A program made the translations under genes and the position numbers. A stretch of DNA of 64,000 nt from Leptodactylus fallax. Lineage: Eukaryota > Chordata > Amphibia > Anura > Leptodactylidae. Numbering within the stretch: the first letter of the stretch is position 1; each line of letters begins with the position of its first letter. Of the stretch, positions 31,128 through 44,030 are shown one piece after another. The stretch spans positions 1,302,001-1,366,000 of the forward strand of contig CAMRHE010000354.1 of assembly GCA_947044405.1 (NCBI GenBank), written 5' to 3'. The notes under the pieces were generated by a model, which saw only the letters and a list, made by a program, of their open reading frames with translations, was not told the DNA's origin and did no database searches.

Positions 31128-32749
31128 CAGTCATATGAAAAAGTTTGGGCACCCCTATTAATCTTAATCATTTTTAGTTCTAAATATTTGGGTGTTTGCA
31201 ACAGCCATTTCAATTTGATATATCTAATAACTGATGGACACAGTAATATTTCAGGATTGAAATGAGGTTTATTGTACTAACAGAAAATGTGCAATATGCA
31301 TTAAACCAAAATTTGACCGGTGCAAAAGTATGGGCACCTCAACAGAAAAGTGACATTAATATTTAGTAGATCCTCCTTTTGCAAAAATAACAGCCTCTAG
31401 TCGCTTCCTGTAGCTTTTAATCAGTTCCTGGATCCTGGATGAAGGTATTTTTGACCATTCCTCTTTACAAAACAATTCCAGTTCAGTTAAGATTGATGGT
31501 CGCCGAGCATGGACAGCCCGCTTCAAATTATCCCACAGATGTTCAATGATATTCAGGTCTGGGGACTGGGATGGCCATTCCAGAACATTGTAATTGTTCC
31601 TCTGCATGAATGCCTGAGTAGATTTGGAGCTGTGTTTTGGATCATTGTCTTGCTGAAATATCCATCCCCGGCGTAACTTCAAATTCGTCACTGATTCTTG
31701 TACATTATTCTCAAGAATCTGCTGATACTGAGTTGAATCCATGCGACCCTCAACTTTAACAAGATTCCCGGAGCCGGCATTGGCCACACAGCCCCAAAGC
31801 ATGATGGAACCTCCATCAAATGTTACAGTGGGTAGCAAGTGTTTTTCTTGGAATGCTGTGTTTTTTTGATGCCATGCATAACGCCTTTTTGTATGACCAA
31901 ACAACTCAATCTTTGTTTCATCAGTCCACAGGACCTTCTTCCAAAATGAAGCTGGCTTGTCCAAATGTGCTTTTGCATACCTCAGGCGACTCTGTTTGTG
32001 GCGTGCTTTCAGAAACGGCTTCTTTCGCATCACTCTCCCATACAGCTTCTCCTTGTGCAAAGTGACACCATCTGCAGCAAGATGATGCTGCAGCTCTTTG
32101 AAGGTGGTCTGTGGATTGTCCTTGACTGTTCTCACCATTCTTCTTCTCTGCCTTTCTGATATTTTTCTTGGCCTGCCACTTCTGGGCTTAACAAGAACTG
32201 TCCCTGTGGTCTTCCATTTCCTTACTATGTTCCTCACAGTGGAAACTGACAGGTTAAATCTCTGAGACAACTTTTTGTATCCTTCCCCTCAACAACTATG
32301 TTGAACAATCTTTGTTTTCAGATCATTTGAGAGTTGTTTTGAGGAGCCCATGATGCCACTCTTCAGAGGAGATTCAAATAGGAGAACAACTTGCAATTGG
32401 CCACCTTAAATACCTTTTCTCATGATTGGATACACCTGGCTATGAAGTTCAAAGCTCAGTGAGGTTACAAAACCAATTTTGTGCTTCAGTAAGTCAGTAA
32501 AAAGTAGTTAGGAGTATTCAAATCAATAAAATGATAAGGGTACCCACATTTTTGCACCGGTCAAATTTTGGTTTAATGCATATTGCACATTTTCTGTTAG
32601 TACAATAAACCTCATTTCAATCCTGAAATATTACTGTGTCCATCAGTTATTAGATATATCAAATTGAAATGGCTGTTGCAAACACCCAAATATTTAGAAC
32701 TAAAAATGATTAAAATTAATAGGGGTGCCCAAACTTTTTCATATGACTG
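31128..32749 (-). mobile_element. Tc1-like transposon with 210-bp terminal inverted repeats
   Basis: A complete 1,622-bp element. TA is at 31126-31127 and 32750-32751. Both ends begin CAGTCATATGAAAAAGTT, and near-identical inverted repeats cover about 31128-31337 and 32540-32749. Repeats of this length are the IR/DR layout known from Sleeping Beauty-like elements. The transposase is on the minus strand with one stop. Confidence 0.93.
31356..32351 (-). pseudogene. Tc1-like DD34E transposase with one early stop
   Basis: The start is the ATG at 32351 (MGSSKQLSND). Codon 21 is TGA (32289-32291), followed in the same frame by 310 open codons to 31356. The downstream part carries helix-turn-helix sequence (SQRFNLSVSTVRNIVRKW), GRPRK, WTDETK (first Asp), [10 protein letters not shown] (second Asp) and SPDLNIIEHLW (Glu), with 34 residues between the last two. 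The total would be 331 residues, close to the family norm of about 340. Only one break is visible, so inactivation is recent. Confidence 0.9.
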
Positions 32750-32751
32750 TA

Positions 32752-34105
32752 ACCTCTGGATATGGCATTTTTGGAAAAAAAAAAAAAAAAAAAAAAAATC
32801 ACTATGCCAAAATGAACTAAAAACCTAAACTGAAACAAAAAAAAAAACAAAACTAAAAGTTTGCAACCAGCCTGAAATCTTTTATTGTGAAAAAGAACAA
32901 AAAATACCTTACATATATATTTTTTTTCAAACAGCATAACAGATTCACACTCCCCCTTAATCCAAAGTAAAATGGTGAAATTGCTACTTTAATTTTATTT
33001 TTTCTTTCTTAAAAATGCAGGTGACTTGGCCAGTAATATGGGGAAAAAAATCTAGCCTTCAGCCTCCAGGGGGCCCTGTGTGAGGGTCCCTGGAGGCTGA
33101 AGGGGAAGAAGAGGAATCCTTGGGCAGGAACCGGGATCAGTAAGTGAATATTGGCTGTTACCTGCTGCAGTAATCCAGTAGGTAGCACCCTATTAAAAAA
33201 AAAAAAAAAAAACAGTCAGGGGGTCAACTAAGCCCCTTAAAATCATGGGCCCACAGCTGCCACTATGGCTGCTATGGTGGTAGTTTTGCCTCTGCTATGT
33301 GTAACAAAAGATGGTAAAACACTGCATAAATAACCAAGCAGGCTTGCAACCACAACACAACAAGATGGAAGCCACCACGATATCAAAAGTTTACCTCGAC
33401 AGTGGTGCCCATATGTGGTAGAGCTCCTAATTTTGTAAGTGGGTGGTGGACCCATTTTCAACCTTCTTACCAGAAGTGGCTGAAAAAGCAAATGAGATTT
33501 AAGGTGTGTAAAAACACAATGTAATATTACCCCTTTATAAATCCTTCATAAGACCTGATCTCACATATTGGATTCGGTTTCGGGATTCACATTCTTAGAG
33601 AGGGTTCAAAGGTGGACAACTAGAGTGTAAAATGGAATTTAAGGTCTCTCTTAGGCCCCATGCACATGACTTAGGCTAGGTTCAGATGGATGAATTTGGA
33701 GAGGAACTTGAGGAGGTCTTGGCTTCCTTTTGTGTGTTCTGGGGCCCGTTGGTGTGGGGCAGCCTGTCTAGTCCTAACTACCACTAACTAGAGAACTGAA
33801 CTTGCTCCAAATCTCCATATCTGCACTAACTACCAACTGCTAACAGGCCCAAACTGGCTCAAGGGGCAAGGCCATGACTACTAACTCATCCCACCTCCTA
33901 GAAACTACAGAGCCAAGGCCACTTTGAATGACACGCAACGTAGAAATGGCTGATTAGTCCTTAAAGTCGCAGCATAAAGCTAGAAAAGTGCAATAACCAT
34001 TATAAAGCAGTGTAAAACACATCAGACATCATTATAACCATTAAATATGACAAGGAGTGTCCTTGTGGGACACTACATAACTATGTGACCCCTTGAATTC
34101 TGTAT
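32752..34105. other. No gene seen; homopolymers and one strong hairpin
   Basis: There are A runs at 32776-32799 and 33194-33212. A 16-bp perfect-arm hairpin is at 33056-33103. Otherwise only unassigned sequence. Confidence 0.45.
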
Positions 34106-34109
34106 ATGC

Positions 34110-34440
34110 TGGTGTGACAGCCCGGTCACTAATGGTGGTTGTGCAAACAAAGTGATCTGGGCCTGGGGCCATGTTGTAAAATCCAGGAAGTGAAGTGAAT
34201 TATAGGAACAATTGCAAATTCCCAGATGGGGCAGAATTTTGTGTTAATGGCAGAAATGAGTTGTGCGGCCTCTATACCAGTGTACTGGGCGGCTGCTCAC
34301 AAAGAATCACAGCGCCAGCCATACACAAGTCCCAAATGTGCAATAAAGTGGAAGGCTATGTGGAGGAGTCGCCAGTAACAGAGAAAATACTGAAAATACA
34401 ATATGGCATCTGATAATCCATAAAATTTAATAATCCACAA
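34110..34440 (+). repeat. Interspersed repeat shared with 15270-15660
   Basis: Same order of blocks as the copy near 15.3 kb, including GGAAGTGAAGTGAATT and TGTTAATGGC. It is followed at 34440-34660 by a diverged AGGTTCACACTAG-type element (TCCTAAGGC at its right end). Confidence 0.65.
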
Positions 34441-34814
34441 TCTAAGGCTAAGGCTTAGCACCAGGGGGCTCCACCGCAGAAACCGCCTGCACGGAGGACT
34501 TTTCTCTCCACCGCTTTCAGTTTGAAAATGGCAGACACCCCCCCGCAGACCCCATTATAGTCAATGGGGTCCGTGAGTAACCCCAGTTTTAGCGGTTCGA
34601 CTCTTTGTCGTTTGGGTCCCCCGAATTACGGACAGCCCGGCGCAGATGTGATCCTAAGGCAAAAACTGATCAGAGCGAACCAAACAGTACCTGACCCTGG
34701 TGATCAATGTCAGCCCTCACAGGGGAGATGTATGTGATTGTCTATCACCAGCTAATAATCCGACATCTATCAGGACTCATTGTTTTAGACTTTCCTGACT
34801 ATCAGTGAGACTTG

Positions 34815-34842
34815 CATCCTATCTATCTATCTATCTATCTAT

Positions 34843-34891
<49 letters not shown>

Positions 34892-34925
34892 TCTATCTAT
34901 CTATCTATTCTATCTATCTATATCA

Positions 34926-34960
<35 letters not shown>

Positions 34961-35255
34961 TCTATCTATCTATCCTATCTATCTCCTATCTATCTATCTA
35001 TATATTCTATCTATCTATTCTATCTATCTCATATCTATCCATCTATCTATCTATCTATTCTATCTATCTATCTCCTATCTATCTATCTATATATTCTATC
35101 TATCTATTCTATCTATCTCATATCTATCCATCTATCTATCTAGCTATCTATATCAAATCTTTCTGTCTATCTATCTATCTATCTATTGCATATCTATCTA
35201 TATATTCTATCTATCTACCTATATCTATCTATCTATCTATCTATCTGACATCTAC

Positions 35256-35289
<34 letters not shown>

Positions 35290-35418
35290 CCTATCTATCT
35301 ATCTATGTCCTATCTATGTATCTATCGATTATCTATCTTTTCTATCTATCTCTATCTATTTATCTATATATCTCTTATCCATCTACATATTTGTCTGTTT
35401 GTCTATCTCTATTTATCA

Positions 35419-35465
<47 letters not shown>

Positions 35466-35690
35466 ATTCCAAATATAGAGCAGCACCAATAAATAGAAAA
35501 AATGACCTTACATAGTCCAAGGGTGCAAGTCCCAAAGGTCCAGCATATGACCCCCAGTAAACTAATGCAGAAAATGGACAGCACTCCAAACTTCAAATAT
35601 CAAAAACAGCCTGGGACCGAAACGTTGCTGCTATGGAAAAAATCTTCATCTTTTTGATATTTGAAGTTTGGAGTTCTGTCCATTTTCTGC

Positions 35691-35728
<38 letters not shown>

Positions 35729-35815
35729 ATCATATCTATTATCTATCTATATCTATTTATATATCTATCTATCAATCTATCTCATATCTATCTATCTATC
35801 TATCTATATCATATT
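34815..35815. repeat. (TATC)n microsatellite split by a foldback insertion
   Basis: TATC arrays with TTC, CTCC and CATA variants run 34815-35465 and resume 35691-35815. Between them lies a 225-bp nonrepetitive piece with mirrored ends. Open frames of SIYL type are repeat artefacts. Confidence 0.95.
35466..35690. mobile_element. Foldback insertion in the TATC array
   Basis: The left arm TGCAGAAAATGGACAG (35576-35606) is mirrored by the right arm ending CTGTCCATTTTCTGCA (35651-35691), with about 40 paired bases. The loop contains GGGACCGAAACGTTGC, a motif common in repetitive vertebrate DNA. Confidence 0.6.
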
Positions 35816-35869
35816 GGTGAAGGTCCAACAATCCTGACCCCCTCAGCTGATCACATTTTCAAGATATAA

Positions 35870-36630
35870 GACATTTAATAAAAGATTGGCCTAAGAACGA
35901 TTTTCTCACACATCACTAACTAATCCCTTGACTTTAGTTTTACTAATTATTTTTTCTCTTCATTTATAGGTAAGAGATAAAAGGATAGCAGACTGCTGTA
36001 TGGCACTGACCTGCCTCACCTGCTTCCTGCCACAGTCTTTGTCTACAACCACCACTAGGGGGAGCTCAGTGCATACAGATTTATACAGCTGTCATTGACT
36101 GTAATGCAGTGTAAGCTCCTCTGCAGTGGCCCCCACTAGTGGCCATCCCTGTCTCACCTCTATACAACCATAGTATAAAATCATGATAACATTGGAATTT
36201 TAAAAACATGCATTTGGTGCGGCTGTCAGTGAGTGTGGGCCCCATTATATACCCCCCATCATCACTCTAGTGCTGAGAACCTCCAGACACATGTTCATAC
36301 ATTTATGTAAGTGATATCAGCAATGCGTTTCAGGCTTATTATACATTTTTCCAAAATTACAACGGATTTAGATAAGTCTGGGCTGAATGCCATATTTTTT
36401 TACAAAAATCCTGATCCCCTCCTCCATTCTGACAACTCTGCTTGACCTTGTATGAAAGCGACCTGACATACAATAAATTATAAGCTCAGGAAACTGGTGG
36501 AGTTCCTCTGAGTGCAGGAGGGAGAGGGAACACCTGTTATAGTACTGTATAGTATAGTATAAAGTGAGTCACTCGTGTGATGACATATAAAGGCATTTTA
36601 GGCACCACCGAGAACAAATAAATAGGTTAT
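35870..36630. other. No recognisable gene
   Basis: Unassigned single-copy-like sequence between the TATC array and a composite Tc1 remnant. Confidence 0.4.
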
Positions 36631-37355
36631 ACAGTGCCTTGCGAAAGTATTCGGCCCCCTTGAACTTTTCAACCTTTTGCCACATTTCAGGCTTCAAACA
36701 TAAGGATATAAAATTTAAATTTTTTGGTGAAGAATCAACAACAAGTGGGACACAATCGTGAAGTGGAACGAAATTTATTGGATATTTTAAACTTTTGTAA
36801 AAAATAAAAAACTGAAAAGTGGGTTGGCACAGTCTTGGGTGAATTTGCTGGTACATCCAGATTGTCAATTGTCTTGAATGTTTTCCACTTGAGAATAATA
36901 TTTCTCACTGTAGAATGATGGACGTCAAATTCTTTGGAAATAGCTTTATAACCCTTCCTAGATTGATAGAAAGAAACAATTGCTTTTCTAAGATCATTGC
37001 TGATGTCTTTCGTCCTTGGTAATGTGAATGTTCCAGACCAGCAAACTGCCAAAACATCTGCTTTTTTAGAAGTGGTCATACTTGCTGATGATTAATGGCC
37101 TTTGGCTTCTTCTTATCCTCTTAATTCTTATGGAAGCGGTAAGGGTGTACTTACTTTTTCAAACATTGCTTCTGCATTTAGGCCTACTTTTTATTAAACA
37201 GTACAATCTGTTGTGTGTTGTTCTTCATCTGAGGGTGGTTTTAGCTAATTTTAAGACCTTTTAAGGGCAGGATTTTTTTTTTATTATGTTCTGATATGTA
37301 AATCTATAGAATTGAAAGAGGATAGACTTTGTTTTTCTCATGGCTGTATATATTA
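36631..37355 (-). mobile_element. Composite Tc1 remnant from two families
   Basis: 36631-36850 is one Tc1 end (CAGTGCCTTGCGAAAGTATTC and following). 36850-37079 (minus) encodes the N-terminus of a transposase (PRTKDISNDLRKAIVSFY; FDVHHSTVRNIILKWK). 37082-37355 is the end of a different family (ATAGACTTTGTTTTTCTC, CATGGCTGTA). The catalytic core is missing. The piece was probably formed by insertion or deletion that joined two elements. Confidence 0.7.
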
Positions 37356-37929
37356 AAATGAGATACTGGATACAGCAAAAATAGCCGCCCACATATACAC
37401 ATACTGGTTGTTTAGCCCCTCTGTACTATCTGTACTATATTGTTATGATCATACATGTTCTGTTATAAGTATGAGCTTAGGTCTACGCTCAACCTCAGGA
37501 AATGGGCACTAACACTGTGAATCTGTATGCAGGAATAGTAAAGATGTCAGTGTATCTGCAGGGCCATTGTTTGCAACTCTCACTGCCGACGCTCAACATT
37601 ACACTCTATATATCCTGCAGTACGTGTATAGTCTGGTAAAACATATACAGATCTGTAGAAGCTGGAATAAGACTGGGTTTCTTGCTTCTTCTGCTAGGGT
37701 GTATGAACATCCTAAAGGGGGACCCAAATGAGGGCCTTAAAGTGGAGAGCTGCTGCAAACAACAGATTCTGCTCTGAAGGACTTAATTCAGTTATGTATT
37801 ACATAGTCTCCCATTTAATAGGAGATATGTGACCACACACAATCCCTTATCCCTTGGCTATAGCAATGGGTCAGGTACTGTACCTGCAGCGATGGCAGTG
37901 GTTCTACCCGCAGCTTATTGACAGTAGGT

Positions 37930-38175
37930 CCTGGCAACCCTTCCGAACATGCCATACCCGTACTGTCATTGACTTGAACATGCTAACTGAGGTTGGTATA
38001 ATCTTAAGTACAGCTCTTAGTTTATTTGCAATTTCTCTGAGCATTGCACAGTCTGACCTTGGGGTGAATTTGCTGGAACATTCACTTTTGGGAAGACTAT
38101 CAACTGTCTTTAATTTGGTTTTTACTATAAAGGGTCCAGATCTTATTAATTTCCTGTTCCTTTTATAGCACAAAA
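37930..38175 (-). pseudogene. Tc1 transposase fragment
   Basis: On the minus strand, words such as GCAATGCTCAGAGAAATTGC, CTCAGTTAGCATGTTCAA and GGAAGGGTTGCCAGGA match the second helix-turn-helix region typical of Tc1 elements. No terminal repeats or catalytic core remain. Confidence 0.55.
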
Positions 38176-38179
38176 AATA

Positions 38180-40430
38180 TTCCCAAGTGCTGTGGAGAGA
38201 ACTCTGTCCTGATGAATTTCTTAATATATCTTTATAAAGGTCATGTTATGGTTAGATGCAAGGCCACAAGAAAAGCAAAAGCAAGAAATTTTCTGATAAC
38301 TGTGAGCAGTAGAGACAGCTATCTACAACTAGCACACCGCTGCGAGCCAAGACAGGCCCCCAGACGCCTTCACCAGAGCTCGCCACAAGCAGAAATTTAC
38401 TTTGCTGGATCTGGGGATCTGAATTGTCACCAAACAGATAAATGTCCTCATAATAAATGCACTGCCGCAGAAACCAAACACAAAGTCCAGAAAACGTGGT
38501 TGCAGAGTAGTCGTACTAGCAGAGTCAAAAACCAGGTGAGCACGTAGTAAGCAGAGATGGGAGACAAAAGCAGTATCCGAGAAATTAGCCAAGGGTCACA
38601 AATCCAGCCAGGAATGTCACAACAGAATCAAGAGGCAAAAGAGGAATCCAAGGAACAAGCCAATAGTCAGAGATCAAGCAGGTATACACAGACAGTCAGA
38701 GCCAAACTAGTGAGCAACAAAAATGGTCAGCACCTGTATCAAAAAGGAGTGATCCTATAAAGGCCTCTTCAGCTGCTGATAGGTCAAGGCATGGAAGTAT
38801 ACAACCGAAAAGCTTTCCTAAGTTGTCACTGCAACCTTAAAGAAGCAGTAGCCGAAGAGACACTCCTGGCAGGTCGAAGCTTAAGCTGCAGAGCTCCAGA
38901 TCCCATCTCCCATCATCCTTCCATAGAGCTGAATGATTTCCATTGATCAGTTTTCACTTATCAGAGGATAATGCTTCTTTCTGCTCTTATCGGACTGTTT
39001 CTCTGCCCTCTCCTAGACTGACTTCCAACTCTGAAAATTCTGTTAAATTCATCTGGAGACAGACTTCAGCGTACATGACTTTGGTTACACATGTCTATGG
39101 CGAGGGGAGGGCGAAGAAGAGAGTAGGAGCAGAGGGAGAAGCACTGGTTTAGTCTGGAGCTAAATAGGAGCTTTGTATCAGAAGCAAAGTGTTTTATCCC
39201 CATCAGTACAATCAGTGCTTCTTTATATATGTCCTGCATGGTCCTGGGACTATTTCTGAGTGTGGAGAGACAGTTATAGAGATTCTCCTCTACTTACTGA
39301 GAGAAATATGCCAGCTAGTTTTCATCTACAGCCTGGAGAGGAATACAAACTAATGGAATGACACTTGGATATCACTTTGAGTGTCATCTGAGTGTATTCC
39401 CACATCGTGTGCATGGGGTCTTAATTGGACACTTTACACATACTTGTCAACTTTGATGTTGGTAAAATAAGAAAGCTTAATTCCCACCCCTGAGTTGACC
39501 CTCATCTTACCCCTAGATCCCATGGGACCACCAACATGGGGCGAGGTTTGTAAGTGACACCCCCTTTTCAGTCCAGGACATGCCCAAATTTGCCTTTCTG
39601 AAAATTAGGGGCTGTCCCAACAAATTTAGGGCCAATATTTGGGCATTGTGTGATATTTTATTTGGCCCTGTATGGTGTACCTTAAAGGGAGGGATGTGAG
39701 TAGGAAACTCTGCATAGTGCCCCCTCCAGCCAAAGTGCCACACTGCTTGCAAAAAGCCAAAAGCCACAACTGGACATTGGGACCCTGACTCCTTCTCACT
39801 TTTCTAGAGGCAACTGGATTTAGTTAAGTGTATTATGGCCTGTAACGTACTAGTAACATTATAATAACCAGATGAGCAGTTTCATAGAGGAAGCTTCGCC
39901 ATGGGAATTAATGGCTTCCTGTTTTTGCATTTTCTGCCAATAAGACATTTAATAAGACAAGACCTTGAGCTTTTAATAAGAGGCGAGAAGTCTCAGTCTG
40001 GAGCCTCCTCTGTATAGAGGGCTGATATGATCCAATGAAGCGGACAGTGGAGAATGATGCCATAGTAAATACAGAGAGGTACATGTGGGGAGTGCATGAA
40101 TAGCAAAGTAAACCCTGCTGGGAACTTGGGATGCTGGGAAAGATATAAACATCTGCCAAGTATTCCTAGCTTGCTGTGCCTGGGATTTCATAAGACTATG
40201 AGAAGCGGAAACTACAGCATGTAATATATATTCCGAGAATCAGGTAGATAATTCTTGTCTTATAGCTATATGTCTAAACTTTACATTATATCCTTATCAT
40301 GCTCTATAAACTCTGATCCATACACCTGATACCCTCTTCTATATTACCAAACCCCTCTAGAAATACCTCTTATCTTTCTGATTCTTACATACCAAGGGTT
40401 ATTGTATCTACCTGTAAAACTACACATAAC
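38180..40430. other. Mostly unassigned sequence
   Basis: No conserved frame with splice sites, no clear transposon ends and no tandem arrays. Open frames at 38212-38547 and 39513-39767 lack motifs and look random. 39430-39770 has some repeat-like wording but no boundary I can support. Confidence 0.4.
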
Positions 40431-40434
40431 CTCT

Positions 40435-41795
40435 TATTACTCCATATATCCTCCCTTATATCTCCTATTACTCCATATATCCTCCCCTATATCTCCTCCT
40501 ATTACTCTATATATCCTCCCCTATATCTCCTCCTATTACTCCATATATCCTCTCCCTATATCTCCTCCTATTACTCCATATATCCTCTCCCTATATCTCC
40601 TCCTATTACTCCATATATCCTCCCTATATCTCCTCCTATTACTCCATATATCCTCTCCCTATATCTCCTCCTATTACTCCATATATCCTCTCCCTATATC
40701 TCCTCCTATTACTCCATATATCCTCCCCTATATCTCCTCCTATTACTCCATATATCCTCTCCTATATCTCCTCATATTACTCCATATATCCTCCCTATAT
40801 CTCCTCCTATTACTCCATATATCCTCTCCTATATCTCCTCCTATTACTCCATATATCCTCCCTATATCTCCTCCTATTACTCCATATATCCTCTCCTGTA
40901 TCTCCTCCTATTACTCCATATATCCTCTCCTATATCCCCCTATTACTCCATATATCTTCTCCTATATCTCCTCCTATTACTCCATATATCCTCTCCTGTA
41001 TCTCCTCCTATTACTCCATATATCCTCCCCCTATATCTCCTCCTATTACTCCATATATCCTGCCCTATATCTCCTCCTATTACTCCATATATCCTCCCTA
41101 TATCTCCTCCTATTACTCCATATATCCTCCCCTATATCTCCTCCTATTACTCCATATATCCTCCCCTATATCTCCTCCTATTACTCTATATATCCTCCCC
41201 TATATCTCCTCCTATTACTCCATATATCCTCCCTATATCTCCTCCTATTACTCCATATATCCTCCCCTATATCTCCTCCTATTACTCCATATATCCTCCC
41301 CTTCCTCCCCCTCCTATATCTACTCCTATTACTCCATATATCCTGCCCTATATCTCCTCCTATTACTCCATATATCCCCCCCTATATCTCCTCCTATTAC
41401 TCCATATATCCTCCCCTATATCTCCTCCTATTACTCCATATATCCTCTCCCTATATCTCCTCCTATTACTCCATATATCCTCTCCTATATCTCCTCCTAT
41501 TACTCCATATATCCTCTCCCTATATCTCCTCCTATTACTCCATATATCCTCCCCTATATCTCCTCCTATTACTCCATATATCCTCTCCCTATATCTCCTC
41601 CTATTACTCTATATATCCTCTCCTATATCTCCTCCTATTACTCCATATATCCTCCTCTATATCTCCTCCTATTACTCCATATATCCTCTCCCTATATCTC
41701 CTCCTATTACTCCATATATCCTCCCTATATCTCCTCCTATTACTCCATATATCCTCCCCTATATCTCCTCCTATTACGCCATATGTCCTTCCCCT
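40435..41795. repeat. 34-bp minisatellite
   Basis: About 39 units of TATATCTCCTCCTATTACTC plus CATATATCCTCCCC, varying between 32 and 36 bp by C/T-run length. A 496-codon frame is open across the array because few stops occur in the unit. It shows no start context or protein motif and is treated as an artefact. Confidence 0.97.
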
Positions 41796-41799
41796 ATAC

Positions 41800-42300
41800 A
41801 TATATATACAGCTCCATCTTAATAATTACAGACTACAAACAAGCCCTATGTATAATCTGATCTCTCCATCCGGTGTTTTTCTACATACATGATGCTGAGA
41901 GTTCTCAGACAAGTAGGACTGGCCAACACAAGGACCATGTTTCTCAGCCCATACATGGCCATCTGAATAGACCATAATGTGAGGGTCCCTTTGAGTTCTC
42001 TTTAACATAGACACTTCTGCCTCCTTTAAGATGATATCTCTTAAGACCTCTGACTTTAGCACCTGCCAGCCTTTTTGCGGCGTCATATAATACCGCCCAC
42101 TTGTACGTCACTTTTTTGCAGATGTTTCTTTCATTCTGCCCAGTAATTAAAAGCAATCTGAAAGTCTCAGGGAAAAAAAAAAAAACACCAGTACATCTCT
42201 CACCAACCGACTTCCTTCCATCTATTGTTTTGACCAAGTTTGTGATAAGGGAAAAAGCTGCAGAAATTTTTGTTTCTCAACCCTTCAGTGATTCGCAGCG
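41800..42300. other. Region upstream of the Ig-superfamily gene
   Basis: Presumed promoter and 5' UTR of the gene starting at 42308. I see no clear TATA box. Homopolymer A at 42173-42184. Nothing else recognised. Confidence 0.35.
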
Positions 42301-42307
42301 TTCAGCA

Positions 42308-42362
42308 ATGAAGCTCCATCTACACTGCGTTGTCCTCACCCTGGTCTCCAGCACTGTATTAG
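42308..42362 (+). CDS. Exon 1 of an Ig-superfamily gene (signal peptide)
   Basis: The ATG at 42308 opens MKLHLHCVVLTLVSSTVL, with a positive start and a hydrophobic core typical of a signal peptide. After 55 coding bases comes GTATTAG|GTAAGC, a good splice donor, leaving phase 1. Signal exons of immunoglobulin-superfamily genes usually end in phase 1, which matches the Ig-like exon at 60504. The product would enter the secretory pathway. The 5' UTR begins upstream at an unknown point. The 18.1-kb intron that follows is filled with transposons. Confidence 0.72.
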
Positions 42363-44030
42363 GTAAGCTATCCATCATTGTACTACTTTACTTTCTCTAG
42401 ATTTGACACCTTATGCTTCACATAGTAGGCATCGAGACTATCAAGTTATAGGACAGTGCAGGAAGCTGAGATACAGGGTGTTGTTGGGCAGGGTGCTCAT
42501 GATGGAGAATGGGTGGCTATCGAGGCGTTGTCTTCCTCACTAAATATTGGTCTTCAGGCTCTGGAAGGTAGAGGAATAAAATCACTTGGGAATATCGGCT
42601 ATCCATTAAATTACAACAATACAACAAACAGCACCCCATATCTCAGTTTCCTGATCACCTTTTTATCTGATAAGAATATTTTCAGGTAGTGAAGTTTCGT
42701 TTTAGATCTATTGTCCTGTAGTCAGACTTGCAAGTCACAGTATATCTTATCTGCCGGATAATACTAAAAACAAAACTTATTCTGCTCTTAGTTCATGAAT
42801 TTTTGGCATCAGCTCAGAGCCCAAAAATTTGTACAGGGCTTAAAGGGATAGTGTAACAAATGATTTGTCCATAGGATATGCTGTAACATGTTTTACATGT
42901 GGGGCCCCAGGTACTGCCACTCCACACCAAAGACCTCCTTGTCATCTCCATATGTGAACCGAGAGCAAGGCAGGTGGTTTGGACTCCGCAACCAGAAATG
43001 AACGCACACGCGGTAGTTCAAGAAAAAAAAAAAATATTTACTATAAGTTAATAAAGGCTAGTTAAAGGTAAAATGACAGGGCTAAAGACAAGCAAAATAT
43101 ACAATATAGCATGAACAATTTCAAGGCAAATTCTGAAATGGTTTCTACTTTTACTCTGTCCACTTCTGCAGTATGGACACTGAATGAACAATATACTCAA
43201 AACTATCCCTAACTGACCCTGACTTCACATTTGGGTGCACCCCCTTTTCCCCAGTGGTCCAGGGGGCCCAAAGTCGGTCCTTTCTTTTATAGTGAAGCGT
43301 CCTCTCCTCACTGTTATCAGGATCTTGGGAGAAATGAAGTCCTCTTTAACAGGGAAACCCAATGAATGCAATGTAATCCAACAGCAGATTCCACTCAGCA
43401 CACTGACAGTCCTGCCGAATCCATACACTGAGCTGGGATGTAAGCCGGGATTTAGCAGGTGCTGTCCAGTACATCAACAGCACTGCGAGTCTCTATCTGT
43501 GGTATCCATATACACAGTCACAATGTCAGTCTCACTGATCAGCCACTGAGCACAGTTCCTTTCACGTGGACTCACTAGTCCTGTTGTCTCTTTACACTCT
43601 GTTTGTCTCTGGACCAAGATACAGCTTAGCTGTACAGAAAAATCTCCACACCAGTTCAATACAACACTTGCTAAGATGGCTGCTGCTCTCTGTCTCGTCA
43701 CTTCCTGCTTTTCTGCTCACACTCTGTCTGCAGAACAGGCAGGCTGACATAAAAGGGGGGGGGTCTCACTCCAGCATCATGTCACAATTACAATGGCTGC
43801 TGTCTTAAAGGAACAGAATCACAGAAATACATTCAACATTAACAGTTTATACAGACAAATGAAGCTTAGGACAACATTGGCTGTCTCTTACACATATATA
43901 GAGGGGAAGATTAGGAGTTCAGGTCTGGCTTTTTTGGCTTTCTCTGTTCAAAACGGCCTGCATATGAAGGGGGCCAAGTTGTATCCACCTCCCCCGTTGT
44001 CACCACAGCCGGTAGTACGGTATGAACATA
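42363..44030. other. First part of the Ig-gene intron 1, unassigned
   Basis: No exon with matching phase was found. 42880-43900 has repeat-like texture (A run at 43023-43034, G run at 43756-43764) and could be an old LTR or DNA element, but no boundaries are supportable. Confidence 0.35.

Noticed and set aside
34812..35492. 226-codon open frame
   Set aside because: Another TATC-array artefact.
38212..38760. Polar open frames (111 and 67 codons)
   Set aside because: No motif, no splice support and no second copy. Consistent with chance.
40402..41892. 496-codon open frame as a possible repetitive protein
   Set aside because: It matches the 34-bp minisatellite exactly, with no motif, signal peptide or plausible start. 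Frame retention is explained by the stop-poor unit.
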